From DTU089 sp964421815 (GTDB lineage: Bacteria; Bacillota; Clostridia; Oscillospirales; Acutalibacteraceae), in the NCBI GenBank assembly GCA_964421815.1, contig CAYQYT010000001.1, positions 124,001-188,000 of the forward strand: DNA of 64,000 nt. Direction: 5' to 3'. A program made the position numbers and the translations under genes. Below are positions 36,373-45,621 of the stretch, one piece after another. How positions within the stretch are numbered: position 1 is the first letter of the stretch; each line of letters begins with the position of its first letter. The notes under the pieces were generated by a model. That model saw only the letters and a list, made by a program, of their open reading frames with translations. It did no database searches and was not told the origin of the DNA.

Positions 36373-37673
36373 TTAATCTCTGTTGCTCTCTATTTTAACA
36401 TGAAAGCCCATTTTAACAAGGGTGGTGAAAATTTCACGCTCAATGTCGGTTTCTTTTACAATACTTGCAATGGTGAGAACGAGTTTATCATCAAGGCAGG
36501 TAAGACCGCACCGTGCAGAATTTCTTATACCCGGCCCCGGCATGAATAAAGCCTTTTCAACATGGGGGAGCATATCTTCAGGGATACTTACGGGTCCAAG
36601 ATTTGACAACAGAACCGTTGTGGTTTGCTCTCCTGTTATGAGGAAAGAAATTCCTACCCCGAGATTTTTAATTCCGAGAGGTAAAAACTTTAAAACAGGG
36701 TTTCTTTCTATGCCGAGATTTGCGGTTATCATGGCATTGAGTTTCTTTTCGTCATTTGCAAGACGAAGTTGGTAGGCAACCTGTTTTAAAAGTTCCTCAA
36801 AGGTGTAATCGCCTAACTGTGGGTCGGCGGTTGTCCGCAGACATATTGTGAAATTCCGCAGAGTTTCGGTTTTGAAAACTTTTCTTAAATCAATGGGGAT
36901 CTGCACGCAGACCTCTTTTTGCTTTTTGGATTCATACCGTTGTTTTTCTATATGCACCTGCATAAGAAGTGCGGCAAAAAATTCTGTTACGGTCACTCCG
37001 TGTTCCTTGGTATATTTGTGAATTTCCTCAAAAGACATTGTTCCGGAAATTATGTTTACCATGTGTTTCGGGAGTTTTGTGCCTTTTGCGTGATAGACGT
37101 ATTTTCCGCCCCGTTTGATTTTTCCTTTTGAGTCCGCGTGTTTTAAAAAAGCATCTTCAAGTTCGCTTTTTTTAGGCGGAACGGAAGTATCAAGAACAAA
37201 TCCGCCGTGTGAAACGGAATAACCGCATAGTCTGAGGTATTCTGCAACGAGGGTTGAGCCGAAAACAGCCGCACCGTGCCCGTCGGTTATGGCGTGATAT
37301 GTATCAACGGCTATTCTTTTGCCGTGATAATATACTCTGAAAAGGTAGCCTTTGTTTTCTTTGAATTTTACTCGGTGACAGGGGTTTTGAATGTCCGGCT
37401 TAACATCGGGTGCAAAGTTCGGATTCTTTTCAAAGTAATACCAAAAAAACCCTTACGTATTCTTACATCAAAGCCGGGAAAACGCGGCATAATGTTTTCC
37501 AAAGCGCGGGTAAGCTTTTCAGGGTCTATGTTCTCTTTAAGTTCAATACAAAAGCGGAAAATATTTGACCAACTTCCTCTGTTCTGACCCGGGAATATGG
37601 AGGCAGCATTATCAAGCCTAAACCAATCCGGTAAGTTGGGATTTCTTTTTTCACGACCGTTGTTTTCAATCAC
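36373..37673 (-). pseudogene. Alcohol acetyltransferase-like acyltransferase, frameshifted
   Basis: Two overlapping minus-strand frames together encode one protein of about 433 residues of the chloramphenicol acetyltransferase/condensation superfamily. The upstream frame ends after about 85 residues of family sequence. The downstream frame continues seamlessly (YYFEKNPNF...) and holds the active-site motif YHAITDGHG. The frames would join if the run of seven A (37443-37449; T on the coding strand) were eight. The rest is intact, so this is a fresh mutation, a sequencing error in a homopolymer or slippage. I prefer the GTG start at 37673, after AGGAG, over TTG 37694. Confidence 0.8.
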
Positions 37674-37700
37674 GAAAAAACTCCTTTTCTCCAATTATTA

Positions 37701-37738
37701 AAAATACCGTTTTACTTATTTTGAGGTAAAACGGTATT
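37701..37738 (-). terminator. Intrinsic terminator after the dockerin gene pair
   Basis: A perfect 13-bp stem (37703-37715 with 37726-37738) has a 10-base loop and a T run on the minus strand, just past the 103-residue gene. Confidence 0.8.
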
Positions 37739-37744
37739 GTAAAT

Positions 37745-38056
37745 TTATAATTTTACGGCATCTTTTATTTTTATTTTTCCCACATAAGGAACTTTGAAAT
37801 AACCGTTGCATTTATTATAATCAAAGGAAAGAAAAACATCAATTACCTTGCCGGGCATAACGGAGGCTTCCGCTTTTGCGTAAATGGTGTTGCCGTTTTC
37901 CGTCGCTGTTAAAATGGTGATATCAGTATCAAAACCGACTTCATCCGATTTGATTTCGAATGAATAACTGCCGTATTTATAAGTGATTTTTAAAACTATA
38001 TCGCAGTTCAGAAAAACATGGTCAATGTTGGCTTTGTATTCCCCTACACCCAGCAT
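37745..38056 (-). CDS. Hypothetical protein, 103 aa
   Basis: ATG 38056 with GAGGGAAG upstream opens a 103-codon frame 20 bases after the dockerin-protein gene. The product is beta-strand rich (KANIDHVFLNCDIVLKITYKYG) with no signal peptide or membrane segment. The longer frame from TTG 38071 would swallow the ribosome binding site. I do not recognise a family; it shares an operon and terminator with the dockerin gene. Confidence 0.6.
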   Translation of the reverse strand: MLGVGEYKANIDHVFLNCDIVLKITYKYGSYSFEIKSDEVGFDTDITILTATENGNTIYAKAEASVMPGKVIDVFLSFDYNKCNGYFKVPYVGKIKIKDAVKL

Positions 38057-38076
38057 GAACTTCCCTCGCAAATAAA

Positions 38077-39549
38077 TTATTCTATGCCGCCCGCCATACG
38101 TAAAATCTTACGGGCATCGTTAACTGTGATTTTGCCGTCGGCGGAATTGTCCGCATTTGCAGCAACGGACTGTTCCGCTGTAAGAACCAAAGTTCCCACT
38201 GAGGCATGGAGAGCAGCTTTTACATCAAAAAGGGTAACAATGCCGTCACCGTCAATATCTCCTTTAAGAGAGAAATCCTCGTTTTCAAGAATAACAAATC
38301 GTCCACCCTTTGCGGTCTGCGCACCGATGAACGTGGCATTCGCAGCGGCACTTACGGGTACGGCTTTGCCGTTAATCAGCTGATATATTTTTGTGGCGCT
38401 GGGTATTGCATCATCGCAAATGCTGTCAAAATTGAGTACTACATTATTGTTAAGGTTATAATTCCCCTGTTCGTTTACAAAAGAAATATCAAAAGCGTAA
38501 GCACGTGCATATCTTGTGGGCAAAAGCTCCCGGATTTCACTTATTTCCACAGGTTTAACAACAATATCTATAAAACTATCTTCGGGAAGAACACCGTATG
38601 CATCAACAAGTTTTATACCTGTATCATTGTCGGTTACGGAACGCTTGTTTTTGATTATTATGCTTTCGGGCAAGGCCTGTTCAACTAAATAATCGTAGGC
38701 ATAAGAATCCTTTGTGCAGGAAATGCCGTCAATAAAAAAGTAAACTTTGTTGTTATCGGAATCTATTGTGCCCAAAACGGCGTCATCGCCTATGGTAGCT
38801 AAATTTGAAGGTAAATTTATTTCTGTCAAAGCATCACAATGGGCAAGAGCCTGTGCGCCCAATGAAGTAAGGTTATCACTTAAACGAATGCTACGCATAT
38901 TCCAGCAGAATGAAAAAGCGTTGTTGTTTATAGAGGTTACCGTGTTATACATATCTACATGCGTGAGATTGAAGCAATGGTCAAAAGCATAGGCACCGAC
39001 TGTTTTGACGCCGTAGGGTATTGTGAAACTTCCGCCCTTCCCTGCGGGGAAAGCAACAAGGGTGGTGATTTTGCCATAGTTTTCAGATTCAGGGTTTGTT
39101 TCCCTGCAATAAAGCACACCGTCCATGGCGGAATATTTAGGGTTGGAAGGCTCAACATCAATTTCCGTTAACGAGGAGCACATATTAAATGCCATAGGAT
39201 TTAAGTAAGTGAGGGATGACGGGAGTTTTATATATGTCAACTTTTCGTTTTCCTTAAATACAGAGGGGGATATAAGTGTTACCGGAATACCGCCCAGAGT
39301 TTCAGGAATGATTATTTTTGTTTCTTTTCCCGAATAGCCGGTTATCATAAGGTTTGTAAATTCTTCGGAAGCATTTATTTTGTATGTAAAATCACTCTCG
39401 GGGGGAGTAACGGGTTCTACGCTCTCATAATTCTCCGAGTCCGCACTTAACGCAGACGGGATTTCATCAGTAAACAGAAAACAAGAAATCAAAAGTGTAA
39501 AGCAAAGCGCAAAGCTTAACAGCTTTTTTTTGTTCAAAAGATTACACAT
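38077..39549 (-). CDS. Secreted BspA-type leucine-rich repeat protein with C-terminal dockerin
   Basis: The 490-residue protein has a signal peptide (basic KKK, hydrophobic core to about residue 33), BspA/TpLRR-type repeats (about 65-260; units such as VGAYAFDHCFNLTHV and INNNAFSFCWNMRSI), a beta-rich middle and a type I dockerin at the end. The dockerin has two calcium loops: DIDGDGIVTLFDVKAAL and ADNSADGKITVNDARKIL. Dockerins bind cohesins, so the protein may dock to a cell-surface scaffold. The ATG at 39549 is close to AAAGG, so the exact start is uncertain by a few codons. Confidence 0.85.
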   Translation of the reverse strand: MCNLLNKKKLLSFALCFTLLISCFLFTDEIPSALSADSENYESVEPVTPPESDFTYKINASEEFTNLMITGYSGKETKIIIPETLGGIPVTLISPSVFKENEKLTYIKLPSSLTYLNPMAFNMCSSLTEIDVEPSNPKYSAMDGVLYCRETNPESENYGKITTLVAFPAGKGGSFTIPYGVKTVGAYAFDHCFNLTHVDMYNTVTSINNNAFSFCWNMRSIRLSDNLTSLGAQALAHCDALTEINLPSNLATIGDDAVLGTIDSDNNKVYFFIDGISCTKDSYAYDYLVEQALPESIIIKNKRSVTDNDTGIKLVDAYGVLPEDSFIDIVVKPVEISEIRELLPTRYARAYAFDISFVNEQGNYNLNNNVVLNFDSICDDAIPSATKIYQLINGKAVPVSAAANATFIGAQTAKGGRFVILENEDFSLKGDIDGDGIVTLFDVKAALHASVGTLVLTAEQSVAANADNSADGKITVNDARKILRMAGGIE

Positions 39550-39672
39550 CCTTTCCAAACGGTAATATACTACTTTAATTATATTATAATCACGGTATGT
39601 TTTCAATAGGAATGTTTATACAAAAAAGATAACAGTTTTTGTTAAAACATCATAGATTAAAAACCGTTAATA

Positions 39673-39705
39673 AAAAAGCAAAGCCCCGAAGTAAAACTTC
39701 GGAGC
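39673..39705 (-). terminator. Terminator of rpmB
   Basis: On the minus strand a 10-bp stem with one mismatch (39683-39692 with 39696-39705) and a TTT loop is followed by TTTGCTTTTTT. Confidence 0.8.
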
Positions 39706-39731
39706 AGTATGCTTTTTAACAATTAAGTTAC

Positions 39732-39920
39732 TTAGATAGCGCGGGTAACCTTACCGGAGCGCAAGCAGCGTGTGCAAGCATATACTCTCTTGGGAGAGCC
39801 GTTTACGATTGCTTTAACTCTTTTAACGTTGGGTTTCCAAGTTCTGTTAGAACGTCTGTGTGAGTGAGAAACCTTGATGCCGAAAGCAACTTCTTTGTTA
39901 CAGAATTCACATTTTGCCAT
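39732..39920 (-). CDS. rpmB: Large ribosomal subunit protein bL28
   Basis: The 62-residue protein has the L28 pattern: CEFCNKEVAFG at the start, SHSHRRSNRTWKPN in the middle and a second Cys pair in ACTRCLRSGKV. The four cysteines mark the zinc-binding form. A strong GAAGGAGG ribosome binding site precedes the ATG. It is monocistronic and diverges from recA. Confidence 0.97.
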   Translation of the reverse strand: MAKCEFCNKEVAFGIKVSHSHRRSNRTWKPNVKRVKAIVNGSPKRVYACTRCLRSGKVTRAI

Positions 39921-39978
39921 TGAGCTGCACCTCCTTCATAAATTTTCAAGTTAAGTCTAAACACAAGACAACGAACGT

Positions 39979-40007
39979 ATAATATCACCTTTCTTTGTCA
40001 AATGCAA
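39979..40007 (-). promoter_or_regulatory. Promoter of rpmB
   Basis: On the minus strand TTGCAT and TATTAT are 17 bases apart; a TTGACA also lies within, at suboptimal spacing. Confidence 0.5.
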
Positions 40008-40088
40008 GAGTTTTTTTTGAAATTGTCCGTTTTTATGAACTTTCACAGATATTTAAGCCTATTATCACATAATTTTTTTGAAAATTGC

Positions 40089-40117
40089 TTGATTTTTTCA
40101 CTTCATTGTTATATAAT
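40089..40117 (+). promoter_or_regulatory. Promoter of recA
   Basis: TTGATT and a perfect TATAAT are separated by 17 bases, giving a start of transcription near 40124 and a leader of about 45 bases. Confidence 0.75.
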
Positions 40118-40129
40118 GCTTATCGAAAC

Positions 40130-40143
40130 CGAACATTTGTACA
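40130..40143 (+). promoter_or_regulatory. Possible LexA (SOS) box at the recA transcription start
   Basis: CGAACATTTGTACA resembles the Gram-positive SOS box CGAACRNRYGTTYC, with one perfect CGAAC half and an imperfect second half. It lies just downstream of the -10, where a repressor would block recA transcription. It differs from the consensus at about three positions. Confidence 0.4.
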
Positions 40144-40168
40144 CTTTTAAAAGGAGATATAAACAGAA

Positions 40169-41281
40169 ATGGCAGAGAAAAACGAAAAAAATAAAGCTCT
40201 TGAAACCGCACTTTCACAGATAGAGAAAAATTTTGGCAAAGGCGCAATTATGCGTTTGGGCGAAAATGCCGGACTTAATGTTGAAGCAATTCCCACCGGC
40301 TCGATTGCCCTTGATGCCGCCACGGGAATCGGCGGACTTCCCCGTGGAAGAATAATCGAAATTTACGGTCCTGAAAGTTCGGGTAAAACTACCCTTGCTC
40401 TCCATGTTGTTGCAGAGGCACAGAAAATGGGCGGGGATGCGGCTTTCATTGACGCGGAACACGCACTTGACCCCGTATATGCCGCCGCTTTAGGTGTTGA
40501 TATTGATTCGCTTCTTGTGTCCCAGCCCGATAACGGTGAACAGGCACTCGAAATTACGGAATATCTTGCCCGCTCCGGTGCACTTGATGTTATTGTTGTT
40601 GACTCCGTTGCGGCACTTGTTCCCAAGGCGGAAATCGAGGGTGAAATGGGCGACAGCCACGTGGGACTTCATGCCCGTCTTATGTCCCAGGCATTAAGAA
40701 AATTGACCGGTGCGGTTTCTAAATCCAATACCGTTGTTATTTTCATTAACCAGCTTCGTGAAAAAGTGGGTGTTATTTACGGTAATCCGGAGGTTACAAC
40801 CGGCGGACGCGCCCTTAAATTCTATTCAACAATCCGTATTGATGTAAGAAGAGTTGAACAGCTTAAAGGACCGGGCAATGAATTTATCGGCTCCCGTACA
40901 AGAGCCAAGATAGTTAAAAATAAGGTTGCACCTCCTTTCAAAGAGGCAGAATTCGATATTATGTACGGCGAGGGTATTTCCAAATACGGTGAACTTCTTG
41001 ACCTTGCGGTGAAGATGGATGTTGTCAGAAAGAGCGGTGCCTGGTTCTACTACGGTGAGGAAAGACTCGGACAAGGTAGGGATAATGTCAAAGAGTATAT
41101 CAAAAATAACCCCGAATTCTGCGCCGAGATTGAAGCACAGGTTCGTAAGGGTATAAATAACCTTATTTCCGCAAGGAATCCTATTTCCCGTGGCACACAG
41201 GCGGCTCCTGTACTTGTAGAGCCCGTTTCAAAAGAGACCGCAAGGGCTAAAATTGATATTGCGGTTGATGATGACGAATAA
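40169..41281 (+). CDS. recA: Recombinase RecA
   Basis: The 370-residue protein has Walker A GPESSGKTT (about 66-74), the AEHALDPVYA segment, INQLREKVGV and the Walker B-like LDVIVVDSVAAL. It forms filaments on single-stranded DNA for recombination and promotes LexA self-cleavage. Length is normal. AAAGGAGAT precedes the ATG, and recX follows after five bases. Confidence 0.98.
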   Translation: MAEKNEKNKALETALSQIEKNFGKGAIMRLGENAGLNVEAIPTGSIALDAATGIGGLPRGRIIEIYGPESSGKTTLALHVVAEAQKMGGDAAFIDAEHALDPVYAAALGVDIDSLLVSQPDNGEQALEITEYLARSGALDVIVVDSVAALVPKAEIEGEMGDSHVGLHARLMSQALRKLTGAVSKSNTVVIFINQLREKVGVIYGNPEVTTGGRALKFYSTIRIDVRRVEQLKGPGNEFIGSRTRAKIVKNKVAPPFKEAEFDIMYGEGISKYGELLDLAVKMDVVRKSGAWFYYGEERLGQGRDNVKEYIKNNPEFCAEIEAQVRKGINNLISARNPISRGTQAAPVLVEPVSKETARAKIDIAVDDDE

Positions 41282-41286
41282 TAAAT

Positions 41287-41901
41287 ATGAAAATCACATC
41301 AAAACAGGGTAACGGCAATAAAATTCATATTTATATTGACGGTGAATATACCCTTACACTTTACGACGACTATTGGTATCTTTGCGGTATCAAGGACGGA
41401 CAGGAAATTTCAGATGACGAGCTTGCTTCCTTGAAAGAGGAGGCAGGCTTTCGCTCTGCTTATGAGAAAGGGATAGCATACCTGTCAATGAGGGCATATT
41501 CGGAAAAAGAATTGTATAATAAGCTGAAACTGAAATTCGGACAGGAATCCGCGGAAAGAGCAGTTGAGAAAATGCTCCAAAGAGGTTATATTGACGACGA
41601 AGCATTTTGCAAGGAATATGCCCGGTATCTTTTTGATGTAAAAAAATATGATATAAAGAGGATAATATACGAATTAAAACTCAAGGGGATTGATGGCGAA
41701 ACTGTTAACAATACATTGAAAACACTTGACAATGAGCCAATTTCGCGTATTATAGAAATGTTAACTACAAAATATGAAAACAGACTTGAAACGGAAAAAG
41801 ACAGAAAGAGAATCGTCAACCGTTTTGTAAGAATGGGGTATTCCTATTCTGATATAAAATCCGCTTTTTGCGAGTGCGGATTTGAAATGCCGAAAGGTTA
41901 G
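41287..41901 (+). CDS. recX: Regulatory protein RecX
   Basis: The 204-residue basic, helical protein has RecX repeats such as AYSEKELYNKLKLKFGQE and RGYIDDEAFCKEYARYL. RecX caps or destabilises RecA filaments. The five-base gap from recA implies co-expression. Confidence 0.92.
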   Translation: MKITSKQGNGNKIHIYIDGEYTLTLYDDYWYLCGIKDGQEISDDELASLKEEAGFRSAYEKGIAYLSMRAYSEKELYNKLKLKFGQESAERAVEKMLQRGYIDDEAFCKEYARYLFDVKKYDIKRIIYELKLKGIDGETVNNTLKTLDNEPISRIIEMLTTKYENRLETEKDRKRIVNRFVRMGYSYSDIKSAFCECGFEMPKG

Positions 41902-41911
41902 GGAGGATAAT

Positions 41912-43240
41912 ATGTCACGAAAAATCGGAATGATCAGCTTGGGCTGTCCTAAAAATCAGGTGGATGCAGAGTTAATGCTGAAAAAACTTGTTGATGCAGG
42001 CTATATTCTTGTTCAGGAAGCCGACAAAGCAGACATTGTTATTGTCAACACCTGCGGATTTATTGAGGATGCCAAAAGGGAGTCCATTGAAGCAATTCTT
42101 GAAATGGCAGATTTAAAAACTGACGGAATTCTGAAAAAAATCCTTGTTACAGGCTGCCTTGCCCAAAGGTATAGCGAGGAAGTGTTCACGGAGATTCCCG
42201 AGGTTGACGGGGTAATCGGTATCGGTGCAAATGCGGATATTGTTGCCGTGTGTGACGCTATTTTTGAAAGCGACGAGCAGTATAAGAGCTTTCCCAATAA
42301 GGAAGAATTGCCCCTTGACGGCGGAAGAATTCTCACTACTCCCGAATATACCGCATATCTCAAGATTGCGGACGGTTGCTCCAACCGTTGTTCCTATTGT
42401 GCAATTCCCTCTATAAGGGGCGATTTCAGGAGCAGAAAAATTGAGGATGTTCTTGAAGAGGCAAATATGCTCTGCGAAAAGGGAGTCAAAGAACTTATTC
42501 TTGTGGCACAGGATACCACCCGATACGGCGAAGACCTTTACGGGGAACTTAAATTGCCCGAACTTTTAGGAGAACTCAATAAAATTGAAAAACTCCAATG
42601 GATTCGTCTTCTTTATTGCTACCCCGACAGAATTACCGATGAATTATTGGACGCTATTGCGGAAAATGAAAAAGTCTGCCATTACATTGATATACCCATG
42701 CAACACGCGGACGGTGAAATACTCAAAGCAATGAACAGACGGGGAGATAAGGAGAGTCTTCTTGCTCTTGTGGAAAAAATCAGAGCGAGAATTCCCGATG
42801 TGATTTTAAGAACAACATTTATAGTGGGTTTCCCCGGTGAAACCGAGGAAGCGTTCACAACTCTTTCCGAGTTTGTAAATGAAGCAAAAATCGACAGAGT
42901 GGGTTGCTTTGCATATTCCCGTGAGGAAGGTACTCCCGCCTACGATTTTGAAAACCAGGTTGACCCGGAGGTTGCCGCAGAACGTTCGGAAGCCATTATG
43001 ACCCAGCAGTACTCAATATCCGAACAAAAACTTGAAGATTGTATGGGCAAAACCTATGATGTTCTTGTTGAGGGTTATGATGCATATACTGACAGTTACT
43101 ACGGCAGAACATATATGGATTCCCCCGATATTGACAATAACATTGTTTTTACATCCGGTTATGAAATTGAAGACGGAGAGATTGTACCCGTTGAAATATT
43201 TGATAAGGATGAGTATTCCCTCATTGGTGAAGCAGTATGA
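41912..43240 (+). CDS. rimO: Ribosomal protein uS12 methylthiotransferase RimO
   Basis: The 442-residue protein has the N-terminal MTTase domain (SLGCPKNQVDAELM), the radical SAM cluster CSNRCSYCAIP (about residues 149-159) and a C-terminal TRAM domain. It methylthiolates the conserved Asp of ribosomal protein S12. The ATG at 41912 follows GGGAGG; ten upstream codons overlapping recX are excluded. It overlaps pgsA by four bases. Confidence 0.95.
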   Translation: MSRKIGMISLGCPKNQVDAELMLKKLVDAGYILVQEADKADIVIVNTCGFIEDAKRESIEAILEMADLKTDGILKKILVTGCLAQRYSEEVFTEIPEVDGVIGIGANADIVAVCDAIFESDEQYKSFPNKEELPLDGGRILTTPEYTAYLKIADGCSNRCSYCAIPSIRGDFRSRKIEDVLEEANMLCEKGVKELILVAQDTTRYGEDLYGELKLPELLGELNKIEKLQWIRLLYCYPDRITDELLDAIAENEKVCHYIDIPMQHADGEILKAMNRRGDKESLLALVEKIRARIPDVILRTTFIVGFPGETEEAFTTLSEFVNEAKIDRVGCFAYSREEGTPAYDFENQVDPEVAAERSEAIMTQQYSISEQKLEDCMGKTYDVLVEGYDAYTDSYYGRTYMDSPDIDNNIVFTSGYEIEDGEIVPVEIFDKDEYSLIGEAV

Positions 43241-43809
43241 AAAATATGAATGTACCTAATCAACTTACGATTATCAGAATTGTTTTGACCCCTGTTTTTC
43301 TTGCGTTGTTTTTGAGTGATATTCCCCATCACTATCTTATCGGTCTGATCGTTTTTGCAATCGGTTCATTTACAGATTTCCTTGACGGAAAAATTGCCAG
43401 AAAAAAAGGTATTATTACTGTGTTCGGTCAGCTTGCGGACCCTGTTGCAGATAAAATTCTGACAACTGCCGCCCTCCTTGCTTTCATGCAGTTCGGACTT
43501 TGTAATATCTGGATAATTATGATAGTATTGTTGAGAGAGTTTACAATTACTTCTTTCCGACTTGTAGCAACGGCACAGGGTATTGTTATTCCCGCCAATA
43601 TTTACGGAAAACTGAAAACTATTTCACAGATGGTTTTCTCCCTTGTGATTATGATTCTTGCGGAACTTAACGACTTGGGAATTCTCGGGGAGAGTTTTCC
43701 TCTTTCCGCCGTATCAAACGGACTGTTGTGGGTAACGGCGGCACTTTGTGTTATTTCCGGTGTTATCTATGTAAAACAGTCAATAAAACTAATTGATTTT
43801 TCTAAATAA
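43237..43809 (+). CDS. pgsA: CDP-diacylglycerol--glycerol-3-phosphate 3-phosphatidyltransferase
   Basis: The 190-residue membrane protein carries the CDP-alcohol phosphatidyltransferase motif, seen here as DFLDGKIAR followed by GQLADPVADK. It makes phosphatidylglycerol phosphate. It has several transmembrane helices and overlaps the rimO stop by four bases, a common order in Clostridia. Start could be 43237 or the ATG at 43246. Confidence 0.93.
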   Translation: MKNMNVPNQLTIIRIVLTPVFLALFLSDIPHHYLIGLIVFAIGSFTDFLDGKIARKKGIITVFGQLADPVADKILTTAALLAFMQFGLCNIWIIMIVLLREFTITSFRLVATAQGIVIPANIYGKLKTISQMVFSLVIMILAELNDLGILGESFPLSAVSNGLLWVTAALCVISGVIYVKQSIKLIDFSK

Positions 43810-43818
43810 GGTGATTAT

Positions 43819-45243
43819 ATGCAGCTTTACAACTCACTTTCTCATAAAAAAGAAAAATTTAAAGAAAATGTTCCCGGCAAAGTTAATATGTACACCTGCG
43901 GACCCACGGTTTACCACTTTGCCCATATAGGAAATCTCCGCAGTTATATTATGGAAGATGTGCTTGAAAAACATCTTCGTTACAGCGGTTACGATGTTAA
44001 ACGCGTAATGAATATTACTGATGTGGGACATCTTTCAAGCGATGCGGACACCGGCGAGGATAAAATGCTCAAAGGTGCAAAAAGAGAGAATAAATCCGTT
44101 ATGGACATTGCAAAATTCTACACGGACGCTTTCTTTGAGGATTGCAAAAAATTAAATATAAAAACTCCCGATGTTGTTGAGCCTGCAACGAACTGTATTG
44201 ACGAGTTCATTCAAATGGTGCAGGGACTTCTGGACAAAAACTATGCCTATGTTGCCGGGGGCAATGTCTATTTTGACACATCAAAACTTGATGAATACTA
44301 TGTTTTCAATAAGCACGACAGCGAAGAATTGATGGTCGGTGTTCGTGAGGGTGTTGAAGAAGATACAAATAAGAGAAATAAAAACGATTTTGTTCTCTGG
44401 TTTACAAAATCAAAATTTGAGGAACAGGCACTTAAATGGGATTCTCCCTGGGGTGTGGGTTACCCGGGATGGCATATTGAGTGTTCCGCAATCAGCCTTA
44501 AACATCTGGGCGAAAGGCTTGATATACATTGCGGCGGTATCGACAACGCTTTCCCCCACCATACAAACGAAATTGCCCAGAGTGAAGCGTATATCGGTCA
44601 TAAGTGGTGCAACTATTGGTTCCATGTTTTGCATCTTAACACAAACACGGGTAAAATGAGCAAATCAAAAGGTGAATTCCTTACGGTTTCACTTCTTGAG
44701 GAAAAGGGCTATAACCCCCTGGCATACAGGTTTTTCTGCTTGCAGTCCCATTACAGAAAACAACTTGTTTTCTCATACGAGAACCTTGACGGTGCCGCAA
44801 CGGCTTATGAGAAACTTCTCAAAAGAATTGCCGCACTCAATCCCTGCGACAGCGATGAACTTGACATGGCGGCTGTGGAAAAACTTCAGGGTGCCTTTAA
44901 AGAGGCTCTTGATAACGATATAAATACATCCCTTGCCGTTACGGCGGTTTACGATGTATTGAAAGAAAATACAAACGATAAAACGAAGATTTATCTTCTC
45001 AATGATTTTGACAAGGTGCTTTCCCTGGATCTCGTTGAGGGAGCAAAGAAACTCAATGATGCTAAAGAGGATGACCCCGCCGAAGATGAATTTTCAAAAT
45101 ATGTGGAAGAACAGATTGCCTTGAGAGTTGAGGCTAAAAAAGCCAAGAACTTTGCAGAGGCAGACAGAATCCGAGATGAACTCGCCGCACAGGGAGTCAA
45201 AATTCTTGATACCCGTGAAGGCACAAAATGGAGTAAAGAATAA
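43819..45243 (+). CDS. cysS: Cysteinyl-tRNA synthetase
   Basis: The 474-residue class I synthetase has the HIGH-type motif (HFAHIGNLRSY, about 32-42), KMSKS (about 280) and zinc ligands including Cys in YTCGPTVY and WHIECSA. It charges tRNA-Cys. It is nine bases downstream of pgsA with AAGGTGAT as ribosome binding site. Confidence 0.97.
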   Translation: MQLYNSLSHKKEKFKENVPGKVNMYTCGPTVYHFAHIGNLRSYIMEDVLEKHLRYSGYDVKRVMNITDVGHLSSDADTGEDKMLKGAKRENKSVMDIAKFYTDAFFEDCKKLNIKTPDVVEPATNCIDEFIQMVQGLLDKNYAYVAGGNVYFDTSKLDEYYVFNKHDSEELMVGVREGVEEDTNKRNKNDFVLWFTKSKFEEQALKWDSPWGVGYPGWHIECSAISLKHLGERLDIHCGGIDNAFPHHTNEIAQSEAYIGHKWCNYWFHVLHLNTNTGKMSKSKGEFLTVSLLEEKGYNPLAYRFFCLQSHYRKQLVFSYENLDGAATAYEKLLKRIAALNPCDSDELDMAAVEKLQGAFKEALDNDINTSLAVTAVYDVLKENTNDKTKIYLLNDFDKVLSLDLVEGAKKLNDAKEDDPAEDEFSKYVEEQIALRVEAKKAKNFAEADRIRDELAAQGVKILDTREGTKWSKE

Positions 45244-45244
45244 T

Positions 45245-45616
45245 ATGACAAGTAAAGAACGCGCCAAACTTCGTGCAGAAGCCAACGGTCTTGACCCTAT
45301 TTTTCAAATAGGCAAAGAGGGCGTTACCGACGCGGTGATTGCACAAATCGAAGACACTTTTAATACCCGTGAACTTTTTAAAATAAAGGTTCACCTTGAA
45401 TCCGCTCCCGAAGGCCCTAAGGAGATTGCACAGAAAATTTCCGAAGCAACGGGTTGTGATGTAGTACAGGTTATCGGCGGAACAATCGTTGTTTTCCGAA
45501 TCAACCTTATACTTCGTCAAAAAGCGGCGGAAAAGAAAAAACGTCAACAGGAAAAAGCAAGAAAAGAAGCCCTTGAAAGACGTACCGAACGTACAAAAAG
45601 AAAATACGGCAGGTAA
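45245..45616 (+). CDS. yhbY: CRM-domain RNA-binding protein YhbY
   Basis: The 123-residue protein has the CRM fold pattern (LRAEANGLDPIFQIGKEGVT at the start, GGTIVVFR near the end) followed by a Lys/Arg-rich tail. YhbY associates with pre-50S ribosomal subunits. The ATG at 45245 is one base after the cysS stop; the longer frame inside cysS is rejected. Confidence 0.9.
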   Translation: MTSKERAKLRAEANGLDPIFQIGKEGVTDAVIAQIEDTFNTRELFKIKVHLESAPEGPKEIAQKISEATGCDVVQVIGGTIVVFRINLILRQKAAEKKKRQQEKARKEALERRTERTKRKYGR

Positions 45617-45621
45617 AAATC

